Source: Coxiellaceae bacterium
GTDB taxonomy: Bacteria; Pseudomonadota; Gammaproteobacteria; Coxiellales; Coxiellaceae
Direction of reading: 5' to 3'
NCBI GenBank assembly: GCA_011523685.1
Contig: WTGG01000011.1
Span: 1-64,000 of the forward strand
DNA: 64,000 nt
The notes under the pieces were generated by a model. That model did no database searches and was not told the DNA's origin. It saw only the letters and a program-made list of their open reading frames with translations. Positions 45,981 through 55,348 of the stretch are shown here, one piece after another; the stretch's first letter is position 1; the number at the start of each line of letters is the position of its first letter. The translations under genes were made by a program, and so were the position numbers.

Positions 45981-46072
45981 GTTGGTGTTATGCGGCTAGT
46001 CAGCGAAACCACCTGGTAATTTTTAGGCGACTGTGATAAAACACAAACCAATATTACTGGTATCGCAGCATC

Positions 46073-46105
46073 TTTAGTGAAATGGGTTACCTGACACAGT
46101 AGAAT
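46073..46105 (+). promoter_or_regulatory. candidate -10 region abutting the pcnB start
   Basis: TAGAAT (46100-46105), one mismatch from TATAAT, ends six bases before the pcnB ATG. A weak -35-like TTTAGT is at 46073-46078. No Shine-Dalgarno site lies between the -10 and the ATG. The call is tentative because the -35 is poor. Confidence 0.35.
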
Positions 46106-46111
46106 AACCGT

Positions 46112-47422
46112 ATGTTTAGTCGAAATATTTGGAAGCCATTTAAGAGTAGATCTCAGCAGCGCCCGGATTCAACCAGTGTTGTTGTTACGAGGAAGAATCA
46201 TAGTCTGTCACGTAAGCATATTAGTCCTAATGCCTTGAAGGTATTATATCGATTGCAGCGAGCGGGTTATGAAGCTTATTTGGTCGGTGGTTGTATAAGG
46301 GATATTCTATTAAAACAACCAACAAAAGATTTTGATGTGGTGACGAATGCGCATCCAGAAGAGATCCGACAGTTATTTTCGAATAGTCGTGTTATCGGGC
46401 GTCGATTTCAATTGGTGCATATTAACTTTCATAAAGAGGTGATTGAGTGCTCTACCTTTAGGGCGGGTCAAGATGATTCTGTAGAAGAGAGTGATGTCGA
46501 AGGTATGATTCGATCAGATAATACTTTTGGTTCTATTGAAGAGGATGTTTGGCGACGAGATTTTACGGTCAATGCACTTTATTATAATGTTAAAGATTTT
46601 TCGATAGTGGATTATACCGGCGGCTTGATTGATTTACGTCACCGTGTCATGCGTATTTTAGGTGATCCTGAGAAGCGATTTGAAGAAGATCCTGTGCGAC
46701 TCTTAAGAGCTGTACGGTTGGCTGCAAAATTAAACTTCACATTACACCCGGATACAGATGCCATTGTTAAAACGCAGCAGGCTCTATTATCACAAGTGCC
46801 ATCATCAAGGTTGTTTCATGAATGGTTGAAGTTATTTTTCCATGGCCATGCTGTGGTGACATATCGTAAAATGGTTGAATACGATTATATGAATGCATTA
46901 TTTCCAGCTATTTCGAAGGCTTTGATAGCTCGTGGAATTTCATCTGATCAGGCATTGATTGATCGTGCATTAACAGCAACCGACGAGCGATTCTATGCGG
47001 GTCAGTCAATTAATCCAGGGTTCTTAATGGCCGTTTTCTTTTGGCCGGTTGTGCTTTGGCATGAATCACAGTTAAGTGGTGAGCGACTAAAGCCGGCAGC
47101 ACGTTTTATGAAGGCAATTGATAAAGCGCTGGATGAAACAATGCATTTGATTCGTTTGCCTGCTCGAATGATTCATATGATGAGAACGATGTGGCGGATG
47201 CAGAAACATTTAGAGTTTCCTAAAGTGCGTCGAGTAGATAACTTATATGAGCAGCGTTATTTTAGGGCTGCCTATGATTTACTTGAATTACGTGCTCAAT
47301 CGGGTGAGATCCGTTTTAAGTGGCCACAGTGGTGGAAATCATATCAGGCGGGTTCAACCAAGGTTCGAATGAAAATGTTGCGAAAACTGCAGGAGCAGCA
47401 GCGTTCGAGACGTGCGAAATGA
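46112..47422 (+). CDS. pcnB: poly(A) polymerase I
   Basis: It adds 3' A-tails to RNA and promotes decay. The 436-residue class II nucleotidyltransferase has the head motif YLVGGCIRDILLKQPTKDFD near 57-78, with the two catalytic aspartates in KDFDVVTNA. RRDFTVNALYYN near 148 and GDPEKRFEEDPVRLLRAVRL near 188 follow. The C-terminus is very basic (KMLRKLQEQQRSRRAK), as in bacterial PAPs and unlike CCA-adding enzymes. No ribosome site is visible before the ATG. The stop overlaps the folK start. Confidence 0.94.
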   Translation: MFSRNIWKPFKSRSQQRPDSTSVVVTRKNHSLSRKHISPNALKVLYRLQRAGYEAYLVGGCIRDILLKQPTKDFDVVTNAHPEEIRQLFSNSRVIGRRFQLVHINFHKEVIECSTFRAGQDDSVEESDVEGMIRSDNTFGSIEEDVWRRDFTVNALYYNVKDFSIVDYTGGLIDLRHRVMRILGDPEKRFEEDPVRLLRAVRLAAKLNFTLHPDTDAIVKTQQALLSQVPSSRLFHEWLKLFFHGHAVVTYRKMVEYDYMNALFPAISKALIARGISSDQALIDRALTATDERFYAGQSINPGFLMAVFFWPVVLWHESQLSGERLKPAARFMKAIDKALDETMHLIRLPARMIHMMRTMWRMQKHLEFPKVRRVDNLYEQRYFRAAYDLLELRAQSGEIRFKWPQWWKSYQAGSTKVRMKMLRKLQEQQRSRRAK

Positions 47423-47928
47423 TGGTTTCAGTGTATCTGGGTTTGGGGAGTAACTTAGACAATCCTCAGCAGCAAGTGATGCATGCTATCGGTTTACTAG
47501 CAGATTACTCTGGGTTAACGCTCATTACTCAGTCTAGTTTGTATCGTAGTCAGCCATTAGGAGGCTTGGACCAACCTCGGTATGTGAATGCTATTATCGA
47601 AATTCAAACTATGCTATCACCTGAATCATTGTTAACTATTACACAACAGATTGAATCTCAGATGGGTCGTGTTAGGGTTGATGGCCAGCGATGGCAAGCT
47701 CGCGTGATAGACATTGATATTATTATGTATGGGAAACAATCAATACAGTCGCCTACCTTGCAAATACCGCATTACGCTATGAAAGAACGAGCTTTTGTTT
47801 TATACCCCTTGCTTGAGATCGCTCCTGATTTAGTATTTCCATGTGGTAATACATTGAGGTCATGTTGCGATACACTTAATGACAATGATGTAGAAAAAAT
47901 GTCGAATAAGATGGAGGCGGCCATATGA
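47419..47928 (+). CDS. folK: 6-hydroxymethyl-7,8-dihydropterin pyrophosphokinase
   Basis: It activates hydroxymethyl-dihydropterin for folate synthesis. The 169-residue protein starts MMVSVYLGLGSNLDNPQQQV, has SSLYRSQPLGGLDQPRYVNA with the pterin pocket, QIESQMGRVRVDGQRW and the metal motif ARVIDIDIIMYG, and ends with HYAMKERAFVLYPLLEIAPD. The ATG at 47419 overlaps the pcnB stop (ATGA). pcnB-folK is a common gammaproteobacterial pair. It overlaps coaD by four bases. Confidence 0.96.
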   Translation: MMVSVYLGLGSNLDNPQQQVMHAIGLLADYSGLTLITQSSLYRSQPLGGLDQPRYVNAIIEIQTMLSPESLLTITQQIESQMGRVRVDGQRWQARVIDIDIIMYGKQSIQSPTLQIPHYAMKERAFVLYPLLEIAPDLVFPCGNTLRSCCDTLNDNDVEKMSNKMEAAI

Positions 47929-48398
47929 AAACAGCAATTTTCCCAGGTACCTTTGACCCTATTACAAAAGGTCATGAGGATTTAATTGTGCGTGCTGCCA
48001 AGTTATGTGATCGTTTGATTGTTGGTGTAGCTACAAGTGCTAGAAAATCTCCTCATTTTATATTGGACGATCGTTTGGCAATGTGTCAATTAGCTTTTAG
48101 TCAGTTTGATTCAGTTGATGTTGTCCCGGTGTCAGGACTGCTTGTGGATTGTGCGCGTGAACATGGTGCTGAGATTATTATTAGAGGCTTGCGTGCTGTC
48201 TCTGATTTTGATTATGAGTTTCAATTAGCTGGAATGAATGATATTTTGGCGCCCGATATAGAAACGGTATTTCTTCCTTCCACACAAGAATATGCATATT
48301 TATCTGCAACCATGGTGAGGGAGATTTTAATGTTAGGACGTGATCCATCACTTTTTTTAAGTCCGGCTGTGTTTAAGTATATACAGGCGTTAAGCTAG
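47925..48398 (+). CDS. coaD: pantetheine-phosphate adenylyltransferase
   Basis: It makes dephospho-CoA from 4'-phosphopantetheine and ATP. The 157-residue nucleotidyltransferase has IFPGTFDPITKGHEDLI (the TxGH catalytic motif), IIRGLRAVSDFDYEFQ near 87, FLPSTQEYAYLSATMVREI near 120, and ends PAVFKYIQAL. The length is normal. It is coupled to folK by an ATGA overlap and followed after 11 bases by a ferredoxin gene, a common pairing. Confidence 0.97.
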   Translation: MKTAIFPGTFDPITKGHEDLIVRAAKLCDRLIVGVATSARKSPHFILDDRLAMCQLAFSQFDSVDVVPVSGLLVDCAREHGAEIIIRGLRAVSDFDYEFQLAGMNDILAPDIETVFLPSTQEYAYLSATMVREILMLGRDPSLFLSPAVFKYIQALS

Positions 48399-48409
48399 GT
48401 ATTTCAATT

Positions 48410-48667
48410 ATGTCTTTATTAATTACCGATGAATGTATCAACTGTGATGTCTGTGAGCCAGAATGTCCTAATGATGCTATTTATATGGGTGAGCTTATCT
48501 ATGAGATTCACCCTGATCGTTGTACGGAGTGTCAGGGGCATTTTGATACGCCTCAATGTCAAGAAGTCTGCCCTGTGGAGTGTATCCTCGTAGGTGTTGA
48601 GGAGACAAAAGAGAAATTGATGCAGCGGTATGATCGATTAACATCAGAGTCAGATAACAACACTTAA
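48410..48667 (+). CDS. yfhL: YfhL-type 2[4Fe-4S] ferredoxin
   Basis: An electron carrier of 85 residues. It has two cluster motifs: CINCDVCEPECPNDAIY (residues 9-25) and CTECQGHFDTPQCQEVCPVE (near 38-57). The long insertion between the second and third Cys of the second motif is typical of the YfhL/Allochromatium-type ferredoxins. It stands directly after coaD, the usual place for this gene. The partner enzyme is not evident. Confidence 0.93.
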   Translation: MSLLITDECINCDVCEPECPNDAIYMGELIYEIHPDRCTECQGHFDTPQCQEVCPVECILVGVEETKEKLMQRYDRLTSESDNNT

Positions 48668-48797
48668 GTTGTTAATGCTAATTGGTCGATATGGTAGTGA
48701 CCATTCTCTGATGATTGTTATTTGTAGTCTCACGATTCTATATTCTTCATTTGAGTTGATTTCAAAAGTAGATGCGGTTATTGAGTATCGCTGTTTT

Positions 48798-49613
48798 TTA
48801 TTTTTGTTGAGTGTATTTTCTTAACAAGTCGTTCATTTTCTCTTGTTGCTGTTGCATCATATCCAACTGTTGTTTGATATCGTTGATGTCATGTTCTTCT
48901 TGTTCAATCAATTCTGACTCTTTGTGTAATAGTATTTTCAAAAAATTTGCGGTGAGAACAACAAAAACACCAATTCCAACAATAACCAGCAGGCAGCCAA
49001 TGATTCGTCCGAATAAACTTTGAGGAACAATATCGCCGTATCCTACAGTGGAAACAGTAGCAATCGCCCACCAAATACCATCCCAGGCATTATCAATATT
49101 GGAGTCTATTCCAGCAACACTAATTCCGAATATAAGGACAATTACAGCAGCAGCAAGGATGGTGGTATAAAGCTGTCCATCAATAAAAAAAACGATAATG
49201 ATTCGAGCAGTTCTGACTAAAATAAATAGCGATAAGAGGGGGCGTAGATTGAGTAGTAGTTCAGATTTCATTGTATTACGAAATAGTATTGGAATGCCGA
49301 GGATAACGATTAGTAAAATGATCCATTGTTGTTTTAAAAAGAGTGATTTATTTGTGGTAGTTTTGAGTAGGATTAAGAATTGAGATAGAAAGAAAACCCA
49401 AATAGTCCAATCTAGTAAATAAAAGAACGTTTGGTCATGATGATGACTCGTACGAGCGTGTTGCCATTCGTAGAGTAAGCCGATGGCAGCAAGGATCATG
49501 ACGTAGCTGAAATATTTATCGAGACGAAGTGCAAGTTTGTTTTCAGAGGGCGAGAGGCCATAAATACCTATGTATTGTAGCCAGGTGTTCTGAAATCGTA
49601 AGGTGAGTGACAT
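48798..49613 (-). CDS. six-helix potassium-channel-like protein
   Basis: A 271-residue inner-membrane ion channel. Helices lie at roughly 30-46, 62-82, 94-112, 122-145, 150-170 and 200-225. The pore loop is WDGIWWAIATVSTVGYGDIV, containing the potassium selectivity filter TVGYG. The fourth helix has only two arginines (LVRTARIIIVF), so voltage sensing is doubtful. A glutamine-rich coiled coil (IKQQLDMMQQQQEKMNDLL) closes the protein and may aid tetramer assembly. It is alone on its strand. Confidence 0.88.
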   Translation of the reverse strand: MSLTLRFQNTWLQYIGIYGLSPSENKLALRLDKYFSYVMILAAIGLLYEWQHARTSHHHDQTFFYLLDWTIWVFFLSQFLILLKTTTNKSLFLKQQWIILLIVILGIPILFRNTMKSELLLNLRPLLSLFILVRTARIIIVFFIDGQLYTTILAAAVIVLIFGISVAGIDSNIDNAWDGIWWAIATVSTVGYGDIVPQSLFGRIIGCLLVIVGIGVFVVLTANFLKILLHKESELIEQEEHDINDIKQQLDMMQQQQEKMNDLLRKYTQQK

Positions 49614-49703
49614 TGTTTGCTTCCTTGTCAGTGATCGATAGATTATCCGCGATTTTTTTTGATGGTATCGAATTTATCTTGTGAGTACAAACAATGGGTT
49701 AGT

Positions 49704-50516
49704 TTAGCGCTGGCAGTGTGTGCAGTAGGTGGTTGATCGCTGTTGCTGAATAATCAGTTTGAGTGTTCTTTGGCAAGTCGGGCAGGGTTGACCTGCTTTG
49801 CCATATACTTGAAGCTGATGGGAAAAGTAACCGGGTTTACCATCACTGTGGCGAAAATCTTTTAGTGTAGTGCCCCCTTGTTTAATCGCGTGATTGAGTA
49901 CTTTCTTGATAGCAGATACTAGTTTTTCGCAACGTTTCTTAGAGAGGCGGTTTGCTAATGTTGTGGGCGATATTTTCGAGATAAACAGTGCCTCGGTAGC
50001 ATAAATATTGCCGACACCAACAATGAGGTGGCTATTCATGATGAGCGCTTTGATGGAGCAGCGACGTTGTTGTGTGATTTGATAGAGCGCTTCTCCAGTG
50101 AAGGCTTTTTCTAGTGGCTCAATACCAAGATCAATTAATCGTATGTGGTTTTCAGCAGGTTCGTTTGTCCAAAGCACGGCGCCAAAACGTCTTGGGTCGT
50201 TGTATCGCAAGCAGATTCCTGATTTAAAGAATATTTCAACATGATCATGCTTAATACGCGGAGTGTCTTGTGTAAGAATTTTTAAACAGCCAGACATACC
50301 AAGGTGTATGATCAGTGTGCCTTTCTGTACATGTATTAGGATATATTTACCACGACGTGTGATGGAGGAGATAGTTTGGTTTTTAAGGTGGAGATTGAGT
50401 CGTGGAATAGGCCAGCGTAGTCGAGGCGTATATGTTCTAACTCGCTCAATGGTTTGTTGAGTGATATGTGCTTCTATCCCACGACGGGTAATTTCTACTT
50501 CAGGTAATTCAGGCAT
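49704..50516 (-). CDS. mutM: formamidopyrimidine-DNA glycosylase
   Basis: It removes 8-oxoguanine and formamidopyrimidines from DNA. The 270-residue protein starts with the invariant PELPEVE (catalytic Pro after Met removal), has the catalytic Lys in RRGKYILIHV near 57, the H2TH segment IVGVGNIYATEALF and the C-terminal zinc finger CPTCQRTLKL...CTHC. The start is fixed by the family, but the preceding bases are a terminator T-run and no ribosome site is present. Confidence 0.97.
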   Translation of the reverse strand: MPELPEVEITRRGIEAHITQQTIERVRTYTPRLRWPIPRLNLHLKNQTISSITRRGKYILIHVQKGTLIIHLGMSGCLKILTQDTPRIKHDHVEIFFKSGICLRYNDPRRFGAVLWTNEPAENHIRLIDLGIEPLEKAFTGEALYQITQQRRCSIKALIMNSHLIVGVGNIYATEALFISKISPTTLANRLSKKRCEKLVSAIKKVLNHAIKQGGTTLKDFRHSDGKPGYFSHQLQVYGKAGQPCPTCQRTLKLIIQQQRSTTYCTHCQR

Positions 50517-50522
50517 GAGTAT

Positions 50523-50550
50523 AAAAAAACGCTAAGCATAGCTCAGCGTT
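50523..50550 (-). terminator. terminator between ihfB and mutM, abutting mutM
   Basis: On the minus strand AACGCTGAG, loop CTATG, CTTAGCGTT with one G-T pair, followed by seven T. It ends only six bases before the mutM ATG and lies 18 bases after the ihfB stop. Confidence 0.85.
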
Positions 50551-50568
50551 ATGTTGTTGTAGTGGGTT

Positions 50569-50955
50569 TTAATGATGATCTTCAGGCGAGGTCAGATTGG
50601 TATTGTCAAAGACGTGTGATGATGGTTCGTCATTGTCTGTGTCATCATCATGATCTTTAATTGCTGTCGTTGCGCGGCTCTCATTAACGCGGTCACGCAA
50701 TTCTTTACCTGGCTTAAAGTGAGGTGTGTGCTTTGCTTCTGTAAATACACGTTCACCAGTTTTTGGGTTATGGGCGCGACGTGGTGGGCGGTAGTGTAAG
50801 TTGAAACTACCAAAGCCTCTGATCTCAATGCGATCACCATTACTGAGTGTCTCACTCATGACTTCTAGTAAATGATTGACACTCAGTTCAACATCTTTAA
50901 GGGGTAGGTTATCTTGCCTTTCTGTCATACGTTGAATTAATTCTGACTTGACCAT
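50569..50955 (-). CDS. ihfB: integration host factor beta subunit with an acidic C-terminal tail
   Basis: A DNA-bending protein that forms a heterodimer with IHF-alpha. The first 94 residues are a normal HU/IHF fold: [40 protein letters not shown] with the DNA-intercalating Pro in the arm, [12 protein letters not shown], and [12 protein letters not shown]. The family ends here, but this protein runs 34 residues further with a hydrophilic acidic tail ([18 protein letters not shown] and PEDHH). GGAG is before the ATG. It has its own terminator. Confidence 0.95.
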   Translation of the reverse strand: MVKSELIQRMTERQDNLPLKDVELSVNHLLEVMSETLSNGDRIEIRGFGSFNLHYRPPRRAHNPKTGERVFTEAKHTPHFKPGKELRDRVNESRATTAIKDHDDDTDNDEPSSHVFDNTNLTSPEDHH

Positions 50956-51051
50956 TGGGGTCTCCTCTTTTTATGCTCAGCCCTGGGGATTGGGCTTTGA
51001 ATCTTTATTGACCAATTAATTGTAGCAGACTTGATGCAAGCTGGGTAGTCT

Positions 51052-51732
51052 TTATGAGGAAGATTCTCTAATTATTTTAGTTAAATCAGTGCCTTCTGGA
51101 CCTGTTTGATGATTTTTTAGATAGACTTGGTCGGCTTCTAGTTTGACTAATCCTTGCGCAAACCATTCGAGTGTATGGGGTAAGAGGCGGTGTTCTAAGT
51201 ATTGCGTTTTGCTTTTTAGGTCGTCGACTGTGTCATGTTGCAAGATGGGAAAGCGTGCTTGAGTAATGATCGGGCCGGCATCTAGCTCTGGCGAGACAAA
51301 ATGAACGGTGCTGCCATGCTCTGTTTCTGCAGCATCTAGAGCACGTTGGAAAGTATTTAAACCCTTAAACTTTGGCAGTAAGGCTGGGTGTAAATTGACT
51401 AGTTTCCCGTAAAAGTGGTGAACAAATGTGGGTGTGAGTTTACGCATAAAGCCTGCAAGTACGATGAGTTTGAGGGAGTAGTTGTCTAATATAGATTGTA
51501 GTTTTTGATCAAAATCGGCGCGATTGGAGTAATTGCGGTGGTTGATGATATGTGTGGGGATATTAGCTGTCTGCGCATGTAATAAGCCTTTCGCTTGAGG
51601 TTCATTGCTAATCACGGTAACAATGTCGATGTTTAATGTTTTTTGTTGTTGTGCTTGTATCAAAGCCTGTAAATTACTGCCTGTGCCTGAAATTAATACT
51701 GCAATGGGGTAGGGTTGGTTTAGCGTATCCAT
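51052..51732 (-). CDS. purN: phosphoribosylglycinamide formyltransferase
   Basis: It transfers a formyl group from 10-formyl-THF to GAR in purine synthesis. The 226-residue protein has [19 protein letters not shown] at the start, [14 protein letters not shown] near 85, [20 protein letters not shown] with the catalytic Asn-x-His near 107, and [16 protein letters not shown] with the catalytic Asp near 145. The length is slightly over E. coli PurN (212). It overlaps purM by 13 bases, so the two are coupled. Confidence 0.97.
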   Translation of the reverse strand: MDTLNQPYPIAVLISGTGSNLQALIQAQQQKTLNIDIVTVISNEPQAKGLLHAQTANIPTHIINHRNYSNRADFDQKLQSILDNYSLKLIVLAGFMRKLTPTFVHHFYGKLVNLHPALLPKFKGLNTFQRALDAAETEHGSTVHFVSPELDAGPIITQARFPILQHDTVDDLKSKTQYLEHRLLPHTLEWFAQGLVKLEADQVYLKNHQTGPEGTDLTKIIRESSS

Positions 51733-52778
51733 GAAATTGCGGGTTCCTCTGTTGAGCGAGACACGATTTGGCCTAGATGGTAGGCGGTTTCGCCTTTGGA
51801 CTCGAGTATGTTGAGGGTTTTAGTGATGTCTTTGTGATCTACGGTTAATATCATGCCAAGACCACAGTTAAAGGTATTGATCATTTCATTAACCGTCAGT
51901 TGGCCAGCATCTTGAAGCCACCGAAAGATGGGTGGCCATTGCCAGGCAGATTGTTGAAGCTCCGCTTTTAAGTGAGAAGGCAGTGTGCGTGGGATGTTTT
52001 CAGTTAAACCTCCCCCTGTGATATGTGCTAATGCGTGCAATTGTATGTTCTGTCGCAATGCTTCAATAGCTTGTGTGTAGATCTTTGTAGGTGTCAGTAA
52101 AGCCTCAGCGAGAGTCATGTTATCATGCCATGGGGTATCAAGGGAGGGCTGTTCACGTTCAAGGATTTGTCGTATCAGAGAATAGCCATTCGCATGTGGG
52201 CCACTGGAGGCTATGCCAATGAGGGCGTCTCCTGGTTGAACGCGATCGGTGGTGATAATGTCAGGTTTATTAACGATACCAACGCAGAACCCCGCTAAGT
52301 CATAGTGATCATGGTCATACATGCCGGGCATTTCAGCTGTTTCTCCGCCAATCAGTGCTATGTTAGAGATTTGACAGCCTGCTGTAATGCCTTCAAGTAC
52401 AGAGGCTGCTTGACTGACATTAAGAGAGCCTGTGGCATAGTAATCGAGAAAGTAGAGTGGTTTAGCGCCTTGGCATAAGATGTCATTCACGCACATTGCC
52501 ACAAGATCAATGCCGATCGTGTCATGCTTGCCAATTTTTTGTGCTAAGAGGAGTTTAGTTCCCACACCGTCGGTTCCAGAGACCAGTACAGGTTGTGGAT
52601 AGTCTTCAATTGGAATTTCAAATAGGGCGCCAAACCCGCCAATACCGGCAAGTACACCCGTGCTGGGTGTGTTTTTGGCTAATGGTTTTATTTTTTCTAT
52701 CAGTGAGTTAGCTTTCTCGGTGTCGACGCCGGCTGCTTTGTAGGATAGAGGGGGTGAGGTATCGGTGGGTTGATTCAT
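51720..52778 (-). CDS. purM: phosphoribosylformylglycinamidine cyclo-ligase (AIR synthetase)
   Basis: It closes the imidazole ring of AIR with ATP. The 352-residue protein has [20 protein letters not shown] at the start, [56 protein letters not shown] and [16 protein letters not shown]. All standard. The first gene of a purM-purN operon, divergent from the DUF2066 and hda genes, an order common in gammaproteobacteria. Confidence 0.97.
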   Translation of the reverse strand: MNQPTDTSPPLSYKAAGVDTEKANSLIEKIKPLAKNTPSTGVLAGIGGFGALFEIPIEDYPQPVLVSGTDGVGTKLLLAQKIGKHDTIGIDLVAMCVNDILCQGAKPLYFLDYYATGSLNVSQAASVLEGITAGCQISNIALIGGETAEMPGMYDHDHYDLAGFCVGIVNKPDIITTDRVQPGDALIGIASSGPHANGYSLIRQILEREQPSLDTPWHDNMTLAEALLTPTKIYTQAIEALRQNIQLHALAHITGGGLTENIPRTLPSHLKAELQQSAWQWPPIFRWLQDAGQLTVNEMINTFNCGLGMILTVDHKDITKTLNILESKGETAYHLGQIVSRSTEEPAISWIR

Positions 52779-52939
52779 AGCTGCTCCTTGGCTGGTGGCC
52801 TAGTCTATCAGCGTGGGATGGAATTGGCGAGATTCGATCCGTCGTGGGTACGCGAACATGATAAATAGGCTGCTTGGTGGAACGATGGTGCGGATCGGTG
52901 TATCCTCTAGAGTAATTGGTGTTTCAGGTGGTTTAGGCT

Positions 52940-54190
52940 ATGTTTTTGAAGTCTTATCAGTATCTTCTTGTTAGGCAGAGGTTGACCTTGGCTCTACTTG
53001 TCGTGTTTTTTCTGGCTGGCATTGCTCAACCGGTTAATGCTGAGTCAGATTTATCCATAAATCAAGGACAGGTGGTTGTTGCCGAACAGTCACAGCAGGT
53101 TCTGAAACAGGCCCTTCCCAAGGCGATGGAGTCAGTATTAGTCAAAATGAGTGGTAGTTCGGATGTTCTTCAAGTACCTAAAATTGCTGAACAACTGTTT
53201 AAAGCTTCTAATTATGTTTCGAACTATCGGTATCTCACCGATAACGACCAAACTCAATTGATCGTAACATTCAATCAGGCTGCGCTAGCTCGACTATTGC
53301 AAGAGACAGGGCAGACTCCATGGGTTGGTAAGCGCCCTACCACTTTATTTTGGATACAAGTTGAAGGGCCTAAGGGTGATGATGTGGTGTCTTCTACTGA
53401 TACGTCGATGTTGCATGAAGAGTTGGTAAAGCTTTCAAGGGCTCGGGGCTTGCCAATATTGTTGCCATTAATGGATTTACAAGATCCTGTATCGGATGAC
53501 TTATCAATTTCAGAGAATAAATTGGACTTGGTCGAGCAGCTTAAGCAACGTTATGGTGTGAGTTCAGTGGTGGTTGCACGTATTCATCAACATGCGAGCA
53601 GTGATAATGATGAGATATCATGGGAGAGTCAGTGGACTCTTTCTGTGAAAGGGCAAAACCTAACATGGGATGTTCAGGCGCAAAGTGAGCAAGATTTGAT
53701 GGCATCTGCTTTAAATCGAATAACGGATGTTGAGGTGGGAGATGCTTTGTTGTCCGGTGAGCAGTCACAGCAAGCATTAACGTTGGCAGTGACTCAAGTC
53801 TCTGACTTGGTGGACTATGCTCAAGTGATGGATTATTTAAAATCATTGTCTATGGTAAAAGCCGTCAATGTGCAAGACATGCAAGGTTCTACGTTGTTTA
53901 TAGCATTGACAATACAAGGTGATGTGCATCAACTTGAGAGTAAGTTGTCGATTGATCATCGTTTGGTGCAAGATTTTTCTGCTCAGTCAGTAAGTCAAGG
54001 TTCCTCATCCTTGTTACATTATGAATGGGAGAATTCAGTTATAGAGCCTGTAAAGGTGGCCTCAGATAATTCTCGATATGGTCAGTCAGTAGTTTCTTCT
54101 AATTCCTTAGATGATGTGACACAAGAGCATGCAATCACTCAGGGCCTTGGTCAGGATTCATTAACCTTTCCGTCAAAGGTGATGTCTTGA
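52940..54190 (+). CDS. exported DUF2066 protein
   Basis: A 416-residue protein with a long signal peptide or anchor (residues 15-33, LALLVVFFLAGIAQPVNA). It belongs to the DUF2066 family found between purM and hda in many gammaproteobacteria; recognisable parts are VLVKMSGSSDVLQVPKI, ASNYVSNYRYL, RLLQETGQTPWVGKRPTTLF and LLPLMDLQDP. The biochemical role is unknown. The last 100 residues are low in conserved motifs and rich in Ser and Gln. Its stop overlaps the hda ATG by one base. Confidence 0.87.
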   Translation: MFLKSYQYLLVRQRLTLALLVVFFLAGIAQPVNAESDLSINQGQVVVAEQSQQVLKQALPKAMESVLVKMSGSSDVLQVPKIAEQLFKASNYVSNYRYLTDNDQTQLIVTFNQAALARLLQETGQTPWVGKRPTTLFWIQVEGPKGDDVVSSTDTSMLHEELVKLSRARGLPILLPLMDLQDPVSDDLSISENKLDLVEQLKQRYGVSSVVVARIHQHASSDNDEISWESQWTLSVKGQNLTWDVQAQSEQDLMASALNRITDVEVGDALLSGEQSQQALTLAVTQVSDLVDYAQVMDYLKSLSMVKAVNVQDMQGSTLFIALTIQGDVHQLESKLSIDHRLVQDFSAQSVSQGSSSLLHYEWENSVIEPVKVASDNSRYGQSVVSSNSLDDVTQEHAITQGLGQDSLTFPSKVMS

Positions 54191-54903
54191 TGCCTGAAAT
54201 ATTACAACTACCGCTGAATGTTACATTAAATGACGAGAGTCGCTTCGATAATTTTTACCCACATAATAATGAGCAGATTATTTTGGCATTGCAGGCCTTC
54301 TTGAAAACATCGAATGAAACCGTGTTTTATTTATGGGGTGATCGTGGCGTTGGTAAGTCTCATTTATTGCAAGCAGCAGCGGCCTTGGCTAAGGATCAAG
54401 GTGTGAATGCTCTATACATTGATGGAGCATCTCACGATATTCATTCCTCGGATTTAATCATGGCGGTGGAGTCTTGTGATTGGCTTTGTATTGATAATAT
54501 CGATGCAATGATTTCAACACCAGAGTGGCAAGAGGCTATGTTTCATGTATTTAATTCACTGAAAGATCGACAGGCAAAAATTTTAGTGTCTGCAGAAGTC
54601 TCGCCTCGTCAGTTAACTATTGATTTAGAGGACTTACGCTCTCGCTTAGCGTGGGGGGAGGTGTATCAGGTTCATTCACTCAGTGATCACGATAAAGTGC
54701 GCGTGTTACAGTTTCGAGCTAACTTGCGAGGATTGAAGTTGAGCGATGAAGTTGCATCCTATTTGCTTAATCGCATGCCTCGGAATATGTCGGATTTATT
54801 TCAGGTGTTGGTGACGTTGGATGAAGCTTCTATGGCTGCTCAGCGTGCCATTACGATACCGTTTGTAAAATCTGTTTTTGAGATGGTGGCTAATCAGAAC
54901 TAG
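54190..54903 (+). CDS. hda: DnaA regulatory inactivator Hda
   Basis: With the DNA-loaded sliding clamp it stimulates DnaA-ATP hydrolysis and prevents re-initiation. The 237-residue AAA+ protein begins MPEILQLPLNVTLND with a clamp-binding-like LQLPL near residue 5. It has the P-loop LWGDRGVGKSHLLQAAA near 53, WLCIDNIDAM near 98 and the arginine-finger region LEDLRSRLAWGEVYQVHSLS near 145. As in all Hda, the DNA-binding domain IV of DnaA is missing. It starts at the ATG overlapping the DUF2066 stop. Confidence 0.95.
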   Translation: MPEILQLPLNVTLNDESRFDNFYPHNNEQIILALQAFLKTSNETVFYLWGDRGVGKSHLLQAAAALAKDQGVNALYIDGASHDIHSSDLIMAVESCDWLCIDNIDAMISTPEWQEAMFHVFNSLKDRQAKILVSAEVSPRQLTIDLEDLRSRLAWGEVYQVHSLSDHDKVRVLQFRANLRGLKLSDEVASYLLNRMPRNMSDLFQVLVTLDEASMAAQRAITIPFVKSVFEMVANQN

Positions 54904-55348
54904 GTGATGTTCTCTGAGATAAATCTAACGCTTCTTGATATAGCCGCTTTGTAGTTGAGCTAACTCCTTTGAATACATAATTTCGCTTTAACTCGCTGGC
55001 ATGGATCTCCCCAGGTTGCGCATAATGTGTCGTGATTTTTTTGATGGCAAATTCATTAACAAGCATTGTTAGAAAGCTTTCGAAGAGTCGTGTGTTATTT
55101 TCAATGAGGGCTTTTAGCTCCATTAAAAAAAAGTACTTTAGCGTGACGGTAGTCAAGTTTTCTTTTGATGAAGGTAGTTGTTTTGGAATTTTGCATCGGT
55201 ACTTTAATTGTTTAAGATGTTTAGATATCTTTTCCACAAGGGTATTGATAAGAGTGTTATCAGTTTCTTTTTTGAAATTTTTAAGTTCAATCATTATTTT
55301 TTTTAATTTAAACTTTTCAGTTAGTTTATTAGATCGTTTTTTATTCAA
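54890..55348 (-). CDS. orphan lysine-rich protein, function unknown
   Basis: A 152-residue basic helical protein. The start would be TTG at 55348; an ATG at 55294 would give 134 residues, and neither has a clear ribosome site. Lys is frequent in residues 1-65 (KLTEKFKLKKIMIELKNFKK) and the middle is predicted helical (LKALIENNTRLFESFLTML). No family is recognised. Its 3' end overlaps the hda 3' end by 14 bases, in convergent orientation. First of four orphan genes up to 57806. Confidence 0.5.
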   Translation of the reverse strand: MNKKRSNKLTEKFKLKKIMIELKNFKKETDNTLINTLVEKISKHLKQLKYRCKIPKQLPSSKENLTTVTLKYFFLMELKALIENNTRLFESFLTMLVNEFAIKKITTHYAQPGEIHASELKRNYVFKGVSSTTKRLYQEALDLSQRTSPSSD

